57,928 nt of DNA, taken from positions 1 through 57,928 of the IMG/VR virus record IMGVR_UViG_3300045996_001284; one strand, given 5' to 3'. Origin of the DNA: a virus. The position numbers and the translations under genes were made by a program. Positions 24,684 through 32,885 of this stretch are shown here, piece by piece (position 1 is the stretch's first letter; every line of letters starts with the position of its first letter). The notes below the pieces were generated by a model that worked only from the letters and a program-made list of their open reading frames with translations, was not told the origin of the DNA and did no database searches.

Positions 24684-25574
24684 CTACGGGGTTACGTCTC
24701 TCACGACTGTGCATTTGGTCCCAGAACTGAGACCTGCGTCGAACTGGAATGTCTGAAGGCGCTCTGGGTCGGTGGTGACCGGCGCATCCCAGCCGGTCGT
24801 GCTCACGGCGGGAAAGGTGAACGTGTGCGACAGCCCGCCGAACGCCATCACGAACTCTAACGCATTGGTCGTGCCGTCGAGCGCGTCGTCCAGGCGGTCG
24901 CGGTTGCTGTAGGCGAGGGTCATCTCGCCCGACACCGCGTCCAGATTGCGAATTTTCCGATCCGGGAACCGTCCGGCGAACACGGCGTAGCGGTTCTCGA
25001 AGTTGTTCGAGAACGTCACGCGGAGGCTGGTGACTGTGACGCTGCCGCCAGCATAGGTGAGCGAGCCGCTCCATGTGTCATAGGGCGCGTGCGTGTCAGC
25101 GGCGACGGGCGAGCCAGTGGCCGTGCCGCTGATACTCACGTTCTCGGCCAGCAGCTCGATGGTCGTTTCCACCAGACCGTTCGGCTGGAAGTTGAAGGAC
25201 ATCGAGTTAACCTCGGCGTCCTCGTAAACGACGTAGCTGGTGGCGTCGGTCTGCCGGTCCTCAAAGGTAAAATACTTGCGCGTGCTGCCCTGGGTGAGGG
25301 TATTGGTCGACCAGGAGTTCTGGAAAGCGGCGGCGAGCAAGTCATCGTAACACGTAGGCGCGAACTCGACAGTCAGCGTCGGGTTCACCGGCACCGTACC
25401 AGCGCGGCCAGGAGTAGAAAACCGCGAGACCTGAGAAGTCTGGGCCTGGACACGGTTAAAAGTAATGCCCGAGGACCATGAGACCTTGGGCAAATACTTC
25501 AGGCCGCTGCTCTCTGGCGCATTACGCGCGCTCTGCGCCTTGAAAGCGATGTCAAATGCTGCACGATCGGCCAT
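24684..25574 (-). CDS. Major tail tube protein
   Basis: A 296-residue protein with the N-terminal pattern of tail tube subunits (FDIAFKAQSARNAPESSGLKYLPKVSWSSGITFNRVQAQTSQVSRFSTPGRAG). It has two beta-barrel-like halves linked near residue 145. It stands in the expected position between terminator/neck genes and tail chaperones. Six-fold stacking would form the tube. The duplication-like length (about 300 residues) matches the larger tube protein class. Start is an ATG after a purine-rich leader; 84 bases of apparently non-coding DNA separate it from the tail terminator gene. Confidence 0.8.
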   Translation of the reverse strand: MADRAAFDIAFKAQSARNAPESSGLKYLPKVSWSSGITFNRVQAQTSQVSRFSTPGRAGTVPVNPTLTVEFAPTCYDDLLAAAFQNSWSTNTLTQGSTRKYFTFEDRQTDATSYVVYEDAEVNSMSFNFQPNGLVETTIELLAENVSISGTATGSPVAADTHAPYDTWSGSLTYAGGSVTVTSLRVTFSNNFENRYAVFAGRFPDRKIRNLDAVSGEMTLAYSNRDRLDDALDGTTNALEFVMAFGGLSHTFTFPAVSTTGWDAPVTTDPERLQTFQFDAGLSSGTKCTVVRDVTP

Positions 25575-25658
25575 GGCTCAAGCCCTCAAAGCGGCGCCAG
25601 GGCGGCCCGCGCGGTCGGTGATGGGGTGGGTTGGGTAGAAAGGAAGGAAGATAGCTAG

Positions 25659-26099
25659 CTAGGCGGCAACGCCGTAGGTCACTGTCCAGACGCACGAAAT
25701 CGGCACAAAGAACCCCGTCTCACCCTCGGGCGCCTGCACGCCAAGGTCGCGGCTGTTGCTCACGATGCGGACGGCCACGGTCGGGCCGATGATGGTCATG
25801 CCGCGGGGAAAGCGGCTGCGGACGTTGGCGGCGAGCGCATCAACCCCGCCGGGGCCGGAGCCCTCAGGGCCGAAGCAGTCCACGAGAAACAGCCCGCTTT
25901 CCTGCACGAGCTGGTCACCAGTGCCGAGGACCGTCCGCCCTTCCTGCGTACCGTAGACGACGCGGGCGCGGAGCCAGAGGCGGGCGCCGGTCGTGGGGGG
26001 TGTAAACGGGCTGTTCTCCCAGGCAATCGGGGGCACACCACTCATCGTGGCGAGCCTCTGTTCCAGGAGGCGCCTTATCTCTTGATCTGGCTGGGTCAT
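25659..26099 (-). CDS. Tail terminator protein (DUF4128-like)
   Basis: A 146-residue protein with PPIAWENSPFTPPTTGARLWLRARVV near the N terminus, the pattern of DUF4128/lambda U-like tail terminators (x-x-W-x-N-x-x-F-x-P-P), and beta strands after it. It should cap the growing tail tube and dock it to the neck. It is one base away from the small membrane protein gene upstream and precedes the tube gene, as usual. Confidence 0.72.
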   Translation of the reverse strand: MTQPDQEIRRLLEQRLATMSGVPPIAWENSPFTPPTTGARLWLRARVVYGTQEGRTVLGTGDQLVQESGLFLVDCFGPEGSGPGGVDALAANVRSRFPRGMTIIGPTVAVRIVSNSRDLGVQAPEGETGFFVPISCVWTVTYGVAA

Positions 26100-26290
26100 C
26101 AGCCAGCTAAATGATACCTGTTGATTGCCGACTCAGAGCGCCCGTCAACATACAACGGGCCAGCTAGCCAGAAGGTCACCCGCATCATAAGGGGGATGAT
26201 GAACCGTGCGGCAATGTAGCCGAGCCAGATAACGGGGTACTCGATACACGCCAACGGCACCAACAGAGCGATCAGCAGAGACTTACCCAT
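26099..26290 (-). CDS. Small membrane protein in the neck module
   Basis: A 63-residue protein with two hydrophobic segments (about 4-20 and 24-45) and a polar tail (DGRSESAINRYHLAG). Overlap with both neighbours (eight bases upstream, one base downstream) supports a real gene. A membrane protein inside a neck gene cluster is unusual. It may be a late-expressed host-modifying peptide. No family recognised. Confidence 0.5.
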   Translation of the reverse strand: MGKSLLIALLVPLACIEYPVIWLGYIAARFIIPLMMRVTFWLAGPLYVDGRSESAINRYHLAG

Positions 26291-26717
26291 TTGACCTCAC
26301 CTTGGCTACGATCTCGCGCACGTAGAGCGGGATATCCGCCGCCACGCCGCGGATCACGGGGTGGCCGGGCCGGTTTCGGCTCGGGACACCGAACTCCTCG
26401 TAGATCGCATAAGGCGTGGCGTTGGTGATGTAGACCCGGTCGCCCATCTTCGCCCGCTTGGTCTCAGGCAGGTTACGCGCCTTCATGGCCGAGCGGCTGG
26501 TGTCCTTGCGGTTCTCGTCATAGGTCATGTCGGCGCCGTTGATGCCGATGTTCCAGTTGCCGATCATGCGCCCGGTCCAGATGTGGTTCCGGTTGCTAAT
26601 CTCGGTCACGATGCGGGCGGACACGTCCTGCACGACCTTGTCGATATTACGTGCTGCAACATCGTTAAACCTGACGACCTGCTGGCTCAGGTTGCCACTG
26701 ATGCGGAGGACCGGCAC
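26283..26717 (-). CDS. HK97 gp10-like neck/tail completion protein
   Basis: A 144-residue protein. The pattern RNIDKVVQDVSARIVTEISNRNHIWTGRMIGNWNIG (T-G-x-x-x-x-x-W) followed by DRVYITNATPYAIYEEFGVPSRNRPGHPVIRGVA matches the HK97 gp10/lambda Z family. These proteins complete the head-proximal tail end. It lies between head-completion genes and the tail terminator. Confidence 0.72.
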   Translation of the reverse strand: MPVLRISGNLSQQVVRFNDVAARNIDKVVQDVSARIVTEISNRNHIWTGRMIGNWNIGINGADMTYDENRKDTSRSAMKARNLPETKRAKMGDRVYITNATPYAIYEEFGVPSRNRPGHPVIRGVAADIPLYVREIVAKVRSNG

Positions 26718-26718
26718 C

Positions 26719-27060
26719 TCAGTAGGGCCGTACGCTCACGATGGGGATGGCGTGGAATTTGCCGGCACCGGGGGCGCCCACAACCTCGATGCTGCCGCCC
26801 GACGCCGGAAACATCACCCAGTCCTTTTCGCCTTGGTCATACTGGACGGCGAGCGGATCATCGACTGTCGGCGCTACGCCATCGACGCGGACGAAAAACG
26901 GTCCAGTACCTCGCGCATGGACGCGCACGCCATCAGCACCGGTGAACGGCCCCATGGTCTTGGCGTTGCCGTCCATATTCACAGACAGCACACCGCCGCC
27001 ATAGTCCAGGATGGGGAATGCCGACTCGCCGTTCTGCGTTCGGGCCATGTGGATTGCCAT
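26719..27060 (-). CDS. Hypothetical neck-module protein
   Basis: A 113-residue beta-rich protein (GGGVLSVNMDGNAKTMGPFTGADGVRVHARGTGPFFVRVDG...VMFPASGGSIEVVGAPGAGKFHAIPIVSV). No family is recognised. Position between two neck genes with two- and nine-base spacing suggests a small structural protein, perhaps a minor decoration or connector component. A second ATG at codon 5 is possible. Confidence 0.55.
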   Translation of the reverse strand: MAIHMARTQNGESAFPILDYGGGVLSVNMDGNAKTMGPFTGADGVRVHARGTGPFFVRVDGVAPTVDDPLAVQYDQGEKDWVMFPASGGSIEVVGAPGAGKFHAIPIVSVRPY

Positions 27061-27069
27061 GCGTGCTCC

Positions 27070-27435
27070 TCAGCGTCCTAAGTCACAGGCCCAGCCGATG
27101 AACCCACCCTGGATGATCAGCGGCTTGATGTTGCCGATCTCACTTTCGGCGCCGGTCAGGCTGTCCACGATGCGGTCATCGGAGTTGGGCGCTGCCCGCC
27201 CGTCGCCTGTGTCATCGAGGGCAGGAATGAGAACGCCGGCTTTTTCACGGACGATGAGTGAACCGGCCATGTTCACTTGGCCTGGGCTGAGTGGCAGAGC
27301 GATGATTTCCTCTTCCTCGACTGTCTCAGCCGCTTGACCAGTCGCGGGGTCATAAGCGCCCTTCGTGACACGCTTGAGCGTGTGCAAGTGGCCGTACTTC
27401 CGGACCTGACGGCTTACGGTGGCGACGAAGGTCAC
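27070..27435 (-). CDS. Head-tail stopper/connector-like protein
   Basis: A 121-residue protein with a small beta-barrel type layout: VTKGAYDPATGQAAETVEEEEIIALPLSPGQVNMAGSLIVREKAGVLIPA. This is like head closure (stopper) proteins, where a conserved loop plugs the portal channel. It overlaps the upstream adaptor gene by four bases. The family is inferred from gene order and strand pattern. Confidence 0.58.
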   Translation of the reverse strand: MTFVATVSRQVRKYGHLHTLKRVTKGAYDPATGQAAETVEEEEIIALPLSPGQVNMAGSLIVREKAGVLIPALDDTGDGRAAPNSDDRIVDSLTGAESEIGNIKPLIIQGGFIGWACDLGR

Positions 27436-27908
27436 GGGCGCCAGGTCGAATAGGGCCAGGGATAGCGCTGGGTGGAGCTGAACGCCGGCAGCGGCCGGTC
27501 GCGGTCCTGGTCTACGCTGTTCATCTCGTCCGCGTCCACACCGCCGACAAACGGCGCGGCGATGACCGCCGTGGAGCCGCCGCCGCCGACCACACCCTCG
27601 CCGGCTGCGGTTGCCATGGCGGCATATTTTTCAGCCAAGGCTAGATAGTGCTTATGCTGATCGGAACTGTTCTCAGAGATTCCGGCAGAAGCCAGTGTGG
27701 AGCTGACCTGCGTCGCAAAGCGAGCGGCCAGCGTGTAGCACAGGTCAGAGGCAGCGCGGTAATAGCCACCGCTGATCCCGTACTGAAACGAAATCTCCTG
27801 GTCAGTAAGCAGCCATGGGTCCGGGCCAACATCTCCAATCATCGCCCGCAGACGAGTGACGGAATTGAGGCCCGGATTACCAGGATCATAGGTGAAGGTG
27901 ATTGGCAC
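27432..27908 (-). CDS. Head-tail adaptor (gp6-like) protein
   Basis: A 158-residue protein. Residues 10-90 (NSVTRLRAMIGDVGPDPWLLTDQEISFQYGISGGYYRAASDLCYTLAARFATQ) have the helical pattern of phage head-tail connector proteins that bind the portal ring: R-x-x-I-G-D, L-x-D-x-E-I, then a helical bundle. A Gly-rich loop and a Pro/Trp-rich tail follow. Placed directly after the capsid block. Confidence 0.68.
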   Translation of the reverse strand: MPITFTYDPGNPGLNSVTRLRAMIGDVGPDPWLLTDQEISFQYGISGGYYRAASDLCYTLAARFATQVSSTLASAGISENSSDQHKHYLALAEKYAAMATAAGEGVVGGGGSTAVIAAPFVGGVDADEMNSVDQDRDRPLPAFSSTQRYPWPYSTWRP

Positions 27909-28103
27909 TTAGGCCGCCTTCTCGTCCTGCTTTGCCTGCTTCTCAATCTCGGCAGACTTGGCAGCCGCGCGCTTGGCCTTGTCGGCAAGCTCGGCCTTGT
28001 GCTCGCTCAGGTAGCGCTTGGTGTTGGCCGCAGCCGCCGCGCGCTGCGCCTCCAGCCGACGCTCGTCTGCGTCGGCGGGAGCCACATCCTTCTTCGCGCT
28101 CAC
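27909..28103 (-). CDS. Small Lys/Ala-rich helical protein
   Basis: A 64-residue, highly charged protein (Ala, Lys, Glu), predicted as one helix, GTG start with TAGTG overlap. It resembles histone-like or scaffold-like peptides in capsid modules. No defined family. It may bind DNA or help head assembly. Confidence 0.48.
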   Translation of the reverse strand: MSAKKDVAPADADERRLEAQRAAAAANTKRYLSEHKAELADKAKRAAAKSAEIEKQAKQDEKAA

Positions 28104-28360
28104 TACTTCTCGGCCTTCTCGCGAGCCTTGGTGACGCGCTCGCGCGCCTCGGGCGTGGCACTCTCGTCCACCACCTGAAGGCCCATGTCGGCCTCGACCT
28201 CGCCCGGAACCGGGGGATTGCTCTCGACCGTCTGCTGCTCGGGCAAGGTCCCGCCACGACCAGCGGCGGCGTCCTTCTCGGCCCGCTCCTGCGCCTGCTT
28301 CTCCTCAAGCTCGGCGCGCTCACGCTCTAGCTTGGCCTCTTCGTCAGACTTCTTCGGCAT
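28103..28360 (-). CDS. Charged coiled-coil protein of the head module
   Basis: An 85-residue protein with Lys/Glu-rich coiled coil at both ends (EEAKLERERAELEEKQAQERAEKDAA and EARERVTKAREKAEK). The ATG is preferred to longer frames because it lies within the 3' end of the previous gene (17-base overlap). Unknown role; perhaps assembly-related. Confidence 0.5.
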   Translation of the reverse strand: MPKKSDEEAKLERERAELEEKQAQERAEKDAAAGRGGTLPEQQTVESNPPVPGEVEADMGLQVVDESATPEARERVTKAREKAEK

Positions 28361-28688
28361 TGCCGCTCTCCTCGCTGCGTACCTTGGGCGGACGCCCACG
28401 GAGACGGGGAGCCTCACCGGGCTCCTCGGCACCATTGTCCGCAAGCTGCGCTTCCAGCTCGGCCACGCGCTGCTTCAGCGCCTCGTTCTCCTGCCGCAGG
28501 GCATCGTCACCGGGACCCCGGGTCTGCTGCTGTGGCGAGGAGGCTTCAGCGATCAGCTTGCGCGCAACCAGAACCTCGATATCGGCGTCAGGCACCTCAT
28601 GACCATCGCCGGGGAATGGCTCTCCCGCCGAGTAATCACGGCCGGAGGTGTGGAACCCCCGGCGTGCCTTGTAGGTCTTCTCAGCCAT
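28344..28688 (-). CDS. Head-module protein with C-terminal coiled coil
   Basis: A 114-residue protein. The first 50 residues (KTYKARRGFHTSGRDYSAGEPFPGDGHEVPDADIEVLVARKLI) resemble small capsid-module proteins with an SH3-like strand layout. A heptad coiled coil (DALRQENEALKQRVAELEAQLADN) and a basic GRPPK tail follow. Its ATG overlaps the capsid stop codon (TGATG). Confidence 0.58.
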   Translation of the reverse strand: MAEKTYKARRGFHTSGRDYSAGEPFPGDGHEVPDADIEVLVARKLIAEASSPQQQTRGPGDDALRQENEALKQRVAELEAQLADNGAEEPGEAPRLRGRPPKVRSEESGNAEEV

Positions 28689-29680
28689 CAGGCTACGAGG
28701 CTCGTGAAGAACACGCCGAGGCTTGCGTCCATGATCTTCATGTCCCACGCCGCAAGCGCGTTGAGCTGGTCCGAGTAAGCCAGCCCGATGCGGTGCCACC
28801 CGAATACCGTCCCGTCTTCATTGGCAGCGCCGTTGTGCAGCCCCTCCCAGCCGAAGATGCCGATAGCGGTGCGGGTGGCGCCGCCTGCGGCCAGCGGGTT
28901 ACGGTGCAGCAGCAATGCGCTTTTGGCGTTGACGGTATAGCTGAAGCTATCCGTCGCCCCCTCCAGGGCACTGTTGTAGACCGACCGTGCGACAAGAATC
29001 TCATCGACCATGAAATACTGGCGTAGCGCGTCGTCCATGACGATGTTCGGCGCATTGTCGCCGGCCAGCGCCGTCAACTGCGGATGACGACGCAGCCGCA
29101 GGTAGGTGGTGGCGCCGAGCACCAACACGTTCGGCATGAAGCCGGTCGCGAGGAACATCGTCTCGCGCTCAGCCTCGATGTCATCGTAGGGCGTGCTGGC
29201 CGCATCGTTCCACTGCTTGACCTGAGCGCCCGAGGGCGTGCCCGAGACGCCGGTCACGTCACGGCCCCAGACGCCGGTCGTCATCGCCTGGACGGCGAAG
29301 AACCGATCACGGCGGATGGAGTGCTTCCGCATCAGGATGTCACGAGCGTTCTGGTCTAGCACCAAACGCTTGCTGTTGTTGGCACGCTCGCGATCGTCAA
29401 TGCGATGACCGAGACCATATTCCTGACAGTTGTAGGTCCCATCGCTGGTGCCGTAGGTAACCAGCTCGACCTCGCCACCGAGCGGGCGGGTTTTGACCTC
29501 ATCCCGGAACCAATCGCCCCGGTTGTAGATCATGAACTTCCCGGTCTGAAACATGACCGGAATCGGCGTTCCGGCACGGTAAGCGACCGAGCCGGGGTTG
29601 GTGCGTTCGAAACCGAGCGAGGTGTCGGTCAGGAACTGGTCGTAGTGGATGTCATTGCGACCGTTATTGAAGGCGGGCAT
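28688..29680 (-). CDS. Major capsid protein
   Basis: A 330-residue protein in the standard place between decoration protein and neck genes. It follows the GPE/P22-like major capsid pattern: FMIYNRGDWFRDEVKTRPLGGEVELVTYGTSDGTYNCQEYGLGHRIDDRERAN near residues 50-100, FFAVQAMTTGVWG, then MPNVLVLGATTYLRLRRHPQLTAL and MVDEILVARSVYN in the A domain. It has no N-terminal delta domain, consistent with a separate scaffold gene upstream. The adjacent protease would process scaffold rather than a long capsid extension. Confidence 0.85.
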   Translation of the reverse strand: MPAFNNGRNDIHYDQFLTDTSLGFERTNPGSVAYRAGTPIPVMFQTGKFMIYNRGDWFRDEVKTRPLGGEVELVTYGTSDGTYNCQEYGLGHRIDDRERANNSKRLVLDQNARDILMRKHSIRRDRFFAVQAMTTGVWGRDVTGVSGTPSGAQVKQWNDAASTPYDDIEAERETMFLATGFMPNVLVLGATTYLRLRRHPQLTALAGDNAPNIVMDDALRQYFMVDEILVARSVYNSALEGATDSFSYTVNAKSALLLHRNPLAAGGATRTAIGIFGWEGLHNGAANEDGTVFGWHRIGLAYSDQLNALAAWDMKIMDASLGVFFTSLVA

Positions 29681-29697
29681 TTGAGTTCCTCCCCCGC

Positions 29698-30075
29698 CTA
29701 CAGAGCAACGTGCGGGTTGAGTTCGATCTCGAAGATCACGTTGGACGACGCCGCGGAGTAGCTGGTCCCGATGGCGTTCTGTCCGGTGGTGGCGGTCACG
29801 ACCTTGCCGCTCGCGTCCGTGGTCACGGAGAGGCCAGCGCTGGCGACGGTGCCGCCCGCGATAACCTTGACCTTGCCGCGGATGCAGACGGAGACGCCGC
29901 GATTAGCAGCGGCGCCCTCGTGGATGACCCCCTTGAGCTGAGCCGTCGCATTGGCGCCTGCGAGCGCCCACTTCCCCGACGTGTTGTAAAACGCAATGTA
30001 GCGCTCTTTGCCGGTGAGGTCCGCCGCGGCATCGCCAGAGCGAAGATTTACCGGATCGTAAAGTTCAGTTGCCAT
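29698..30075 (-). CDS. DUF2190-like capsid decoration protein
   Basis: A 125-residue beta-rich protein directly upstream of the capsid gene, the usual place of head decoration proteins. The repeat-like pattern GVSVCIRGKVKVIAGGTVASAGLSVTTDASGKVVTATTGQNAIGTSYSAASSNVIFEIEL fits the DUF2190-type fold. It probably trimerises on the capsid surface. It overlaps the scaffold gene by 11 bases. A related domain occurs again in the spike module. Confidence 0.68.
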   Translation of the reverse strand: MATELYDPVNLRSGDAAADLTGKERYIAFYNTSGKWALAGANATAQLKGVIHEGAAANRGVSVCIRGKVKVIAGGTVASAGLSVTTDASGKVVTATTGQNAIGTSYSAASSNVIFEIELNPHVAL

Positions 30076-30832
30076 TGACCAGGCCCTCCCGCTCGTCGGC
30101 GTAGCGCTTGGCGAGCTGCTCGTTGCTGTTCATGACCAAGCGGCCTGCTTCAGCACGGCTGAGCTTCGGGTCTGCCTGCATCATCTTGGTGACCTCGGCC
30201 TGATACTCGGCCTGGGCGCTGCCCATGACGGGCTTGCCTGCCTTGCCGACCTCGCGCATGAGCGTGGCGAAGGCGCCCTCGGCCTCGCGCATGCCCTTCA
30301 GGATGCGGTCCTTTGCGGGACCGTCGGCCATCTTGTGGACCGCCCGCAGCGCCTCGCCCTTCTCCACAGCAGTGCCGGGGGTGTAGGGAAAGTCAGCCTC
30401 GGCCCGCTTCTGAAACTCCATGGTTTCGGCCTTCTCGACGGCCTCCTCATGGCTCTTGCGGAGGGCCGCAAGCTCGGCCTCGGTCTTCTCAATGCGGGTC
30501 TGCTCGGCCTTGGCGAGCTTCGCCGTCTCCTCGACCTTGGCCTCAGCGGCCTTGGCCTTCTCCTGCTCCTGAGCCAGCGCCGCCTGGACTGTGGCGAGCT
30601 GGTCCTGGAGCGCCTTGACCTCTTCGTCGGTCATCGTGCTCTCACCAGTCTTGCCGTCACCAGCGGCGCCAGAAATGGAAACGGCCGGGGGTGAGCCGGC
30701 CGTCTGGTCACCACCACCGTTGCCGGCGGGGCTTTCGTCACGCTTGAAGAGCAGGACGTGCGCGCCTGGGTTGGCGCCCCTGTCTACAAGCGAAACTTCA
30801 TTGAACGTGAGCTTGCGCAGTCTAGTCGCCAT
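30065..30832 (-). CDS. Scaffold protein with XkdF-type N-terminal tail
   Basis: A 255-residue protein. Residues 1-32 (RKLTFNEVSLVDRGANPGAHVLLFKRD) match the conserved C-terminal end of XkdF-type phage proteases, here in a separate frame. Residues 66-170 are a long charged coiled coil (ALQDQLATVQAALAQEQEKAKAAEAKVEETAKLAK...), typical of scaffolds. An internal ATG at 30634 before TDEEVKALQ has a purine-rich upstream sequence and could give a shorter scaffold, like lambda C/Nu3. It overlaps the protease gene by 11 bases in a different frame. Confidence 0.72.
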   Translation of the reverse strand: MATRLRKLTFNEVSLVDRGANPGAHVLLFKRDESPAGNGGGDQTAGSPPAVSISGAAGDGKTGESTMTDEEVKALQDQLATVQAALAQEQEKAKAAEAKVEETAKLAKAEQTRIEKTEAELAALRKSHEEAVEKAETMEFQKRAEADFPYTPGTAVEKGEALRAVHKMADGPAKDRILKGMREAEGAFATLMREVGKAGKPVMGSAQAEYQAEVTKMMQADPKLSRAEAGRLVMNSNEQLAKRYADEREGLVNGN

Positions 30833-31250
30833 CTGTGATTTCCTCGCGGATGGCCCTGCCCCCAATTGAGAACATTGGGAGTTCACCTGACTCTACTTTG
30901 GCGACTATTTCGGCTGGCAGCTCCATACAGCCGAGCCAGCCCACCTTGCCGAGGTCCACGCCGAGTGCGGCCTGCAAGCCCTCGGTGAGCACGACGCTCT
31001 CGACGACGTCGCCGATCGCCTCGCCCTGGTGCATGACCTTGGCGTGGCGGTACGCCTTGGAGAACCCGTGCGCAGCGGCGACCAGCTCGGGCTCCTCGAT
31101 CACGTCGCCCTGGCTGTCCACGACCGGCTTGCCACCTTCCTTGATGACGGAGAACCAGCCCCAGACGAGGCGCTTCTCAACGTCGACCTTCAGGACTTCG
31201 GCCGTGAGCGAGGCATCCACCTGCGCGTTCGCGGGTGACTGATCGGGCAT
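30822..31250 (-). CDS. XkdF-like capsid maturation protease
   Basis: A 142-residue protein with the XkdF/S78-type pattern: VWGWFSVIKEGGKPVVDSQGDVIEEPELVAAAHGFSKAYRHAKVMHQGEAIGDVVESVVLTEGLQAALGV...GWLGCMELPAEIVAKVESGELPMFSIGGRA. His in KVMHQG and the ESVV strand fit the family active site. Members normally end with an EVSLVD-PANP segment; here that is the beginning of the next gene. It should cleave scaffold during head maturation. Confidence 0.75.
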   Translation of the reverse strand: MPDQSPANAQVDASLTAEVLKVDVEKRLVWGWFSVIKEGGKPVVDSQGDVIEEPELVAAAHGFSKAYRHAKVMHQGEAIGDVVESVVLTEGLQAALGVDLGKVGWLGCMELPAEIVAKVESGELPMFSIGGRAIREEITDGD

Positions 31251-31276
31251 GGCGGAGTATCCTGGGAAAGAAGTCG

Positions 31277-31528
31277 ATGGAGATGGCTATGGACGAGCTT
31301 GTGCCCGACAAGTTCTATTGGATAGACTACTTCGGCGAGCTAACGGTTGCTCAGCTCAAACTTAGCCATTACGGCGAACGCTATCTCTTGCGGATTGGCG
31401 TTGACTGCTACGGCGCGATTCAAGAAAGCAGCAAGGAATGGGAACGGGGCTATTGCCGCGTGATAGCGGAGGCTAAGCCGCCCGAGCTATCGAGTAGGTC
31501 AACCAACACCGACAATTCGCAGTGTTAG
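31277..31528 (+). CDS. Plus-strand small protein (cargo gene)
   Basis: An 83-residue protein on the plus strand between protease and MuF genes. The first ATG follows AAAGAAG; a third ATG at 31289 has GGAG at better spacing. Sequence (KFYWIDYFGELTVAQLKLSHYGERYLLRIGVDCYGAIQE) looks like a small folded domain with lower GC than neighbours. The 3' end overlaps the end of the minor head gene tail to tail. No family recognised. Likely a recently gained gene. Confidence 0.52.
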   Translation: MEMAMDELVPDKFYWIDYFGELTVAQLKLSHYGERYLLRIGVDCYGAIQESSKEWERGYCRVIAEAKPPELSSRSTNTDNSQC

Positions 31529-32426
31529 CCAACGGCGCGCTCGGATCGTGCGGGTAAAGTATCCCACCGTAGGGCGAGGCGAAGCGCCCGAAAAGCGGCA
31601 CCCCCTCGGGGTTCATGGTCGGGATTTGCAGGTGGGCGTCGCGCACCCGACCGTCGGATAGGTGGTTCCACCGCTTGCGCGTCTGCTGGGCGTCAATCAG
31701 CCCATCCTCGGCCGCTTGCTCCCACACCCGCTGCGTTGCGATGGCAGCGGCGCGCCTGCTCTCAGCGTCGGCGATGAACCCGGCCCGCATGTGCTCGGCA
31801 CGACGGCGATAGCGCTCCAAAGCGGCATCTGCCTGCGCTCGCGTGCGCCGTGGCTGCCTTGCGCCATCACGCGCGGCCTCTGCTGCTTCCGTCGTTGCTT
31901 GGCGCTGTAGGCCCGTCTGCAACGCCTCTGCGCCTCTCACTTGCTGTTCGGTCAGCCCTATGCTCTGGAGCACCGCCCGCGCGAGTTGTGCTGGCGTCTG
32001 CTGGGAGGGAGCCGATCCCAGGACAACCCGCACCACGGCCGCGCGGACGGTCTGCTTGAGGTAGCTGGTGACGCTACCTATCCATGTCTGAGCTGCGGTA
32101 ACGGTGGCGGGGGCGAAGGCGCGGAAGCCCCACGGAGCGCGCTTGCGGACGAACGTGGTCGCCAGCTCGTCGCCTATGAGCTTGCCGGCGGAGATGAGGG
32201 CTTCGTGGAGGGCGGTTTCGAGGGGGCGGAAAGGCTCAGCGGCGAGGGCAGCGTCGACAAGTCGAACAGCACCGTAGCTGTCGCCACGCGCAAGAGCTGC
32301 GGCCAACTCGTGACGCTTGATGTGCCCCCTGATTCTGGCAACGGATAGTAGGAACGCGGCACGTATTTCACGGCGGGAGCGCTCAGCGGCTCGCTCCTGG
32401 AGGTTGGCTTGCGCGATACGGTTCAT
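31473..32426 (-). CDS. MuF-type minor head protein
   Basis: A 317-residue protein of the SPP1 gp7/Mu F head morphogenesis family. The C-terminal signature is clear: RKRWNHLSDGRVRDAHLQIPTMNPEGVPLFGRFASPYGGILYPHDPSAPLANTANCRCWLTY (H-x7-R-x2-H near residue 255 and N-C-R-C at the end). The N-terminal two thirds are helical. A few copies enter the head with the portal and may leave with DNA. It is separated from the portal gene by a 3-kb regulatory island. Confidence 0.82.
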   Translation of the reverse strand: MNRIAQANLQERAAERSRREIRAAFLLSVARIRGHIKRHELAAALARGDSYGAVRLVDAALAAEPFRPLETALHEALISAGKLIGDELATTFVRKRAPWGFRAFAPATVTAAQTWIGSVTSYLKQTVRAAVVRVVLGSAPSQQTPAQLARAVLQSIGLTEQQVRGAEALQTGLQRQATTEAAEAARDGARQPRRTRAQADAALERYRRRAEHMRAGFIADAESRRAAAIATQRVWEQAAEDGLIDAQQTRKRWNHLSDGRVRDAHLQIPTMNPEGVPLFGRFASPYGGILYPHDPSAPLANTANCRCWLTYSIARAA

Positions 32427-32664
32427 TAACTAATGCCGCCTGCTTGGCCGCCCATTCGTCAACGACCATCTTGCAGAGCATATAGAGCACCGCTTGGTCG
32501 GCGACATCTTGAGCTAAATTGCCCAGGATGGCGTCCCACCGTGCCTTGAACCGCTCTTCCTCGGTCCTGACCCAAAGCACGACCTTCTCTTTGGCCGCCT
32601 CGTACCGAGCATAATCCTCTGGCGACAGCCGATGCTGGAGTATCAGCTCACCGTCGACCTTCAC
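32383..32664 (-). CDS. Hypothetical protein upstream of MuF gene
   Basis: A 93-residue acidic, mostly helical protein (SPEDYARYEAAKEKVVLWVRTEEERFKARWDAILGNLAQDVADQAVLYMLCKMVVDEWAAKQ). It overlaps the MuF start by 44 bases and the upstream gene by four. No family recognised. Head-associated or early regulatory role cannot be decided. Confidence 0.52.
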   Translation of the reverse strand: MKVDGELILQHRLSPEDYARYEAAKEKVVLWVRTEEERFKARWDAILGNLAQDVADQAVLYMLCKMVVDEWAAKQAALVNEPYRASQPPGASR

Positions 32665-32885
32665 CGACCCTCTCCTGGAGGGCTGCTTGGGCGGCTCGGT
32701 TCATCCTTCAGGTGCTCGCCCGCTTCGATCGCCCGCGCAATCTCGGTGAATTCCATGGCCACATCAGGCCATCCCATCTCGTGCTGCTTCCACAGCCAAG
32801 CCACAATGCGGCTGCGCTCGCGCTCCTCGGCCGCCTGGAACAAATCTTCCGCGGGGATGAAGTAGGGCCTCGGCCAGTCGCTCAC
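32661..32885 (-). CDS. Hypothetical small acidic protein
   Basis: A 74-residue protein (FIPAEDLFQAAEERERSRIVAWLWKQHEMGWPDVAMEFTEIARAIEAGEHLKDE) with helical character. Start overlaps the stop of the GIY-YIG/HTH gene (ATGA). No family is recognised. It belongs to the minus-strand transcript from the island's repressor promoter. Confidence 0.52.
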   Translation of the reverse strand: MSDWPRPYFIPAEDLFQAAEERERSRIVAWLWKQHEMGWPDVAMEFTEIARAIEAGEHLKDEPSRPSSPPGEGR

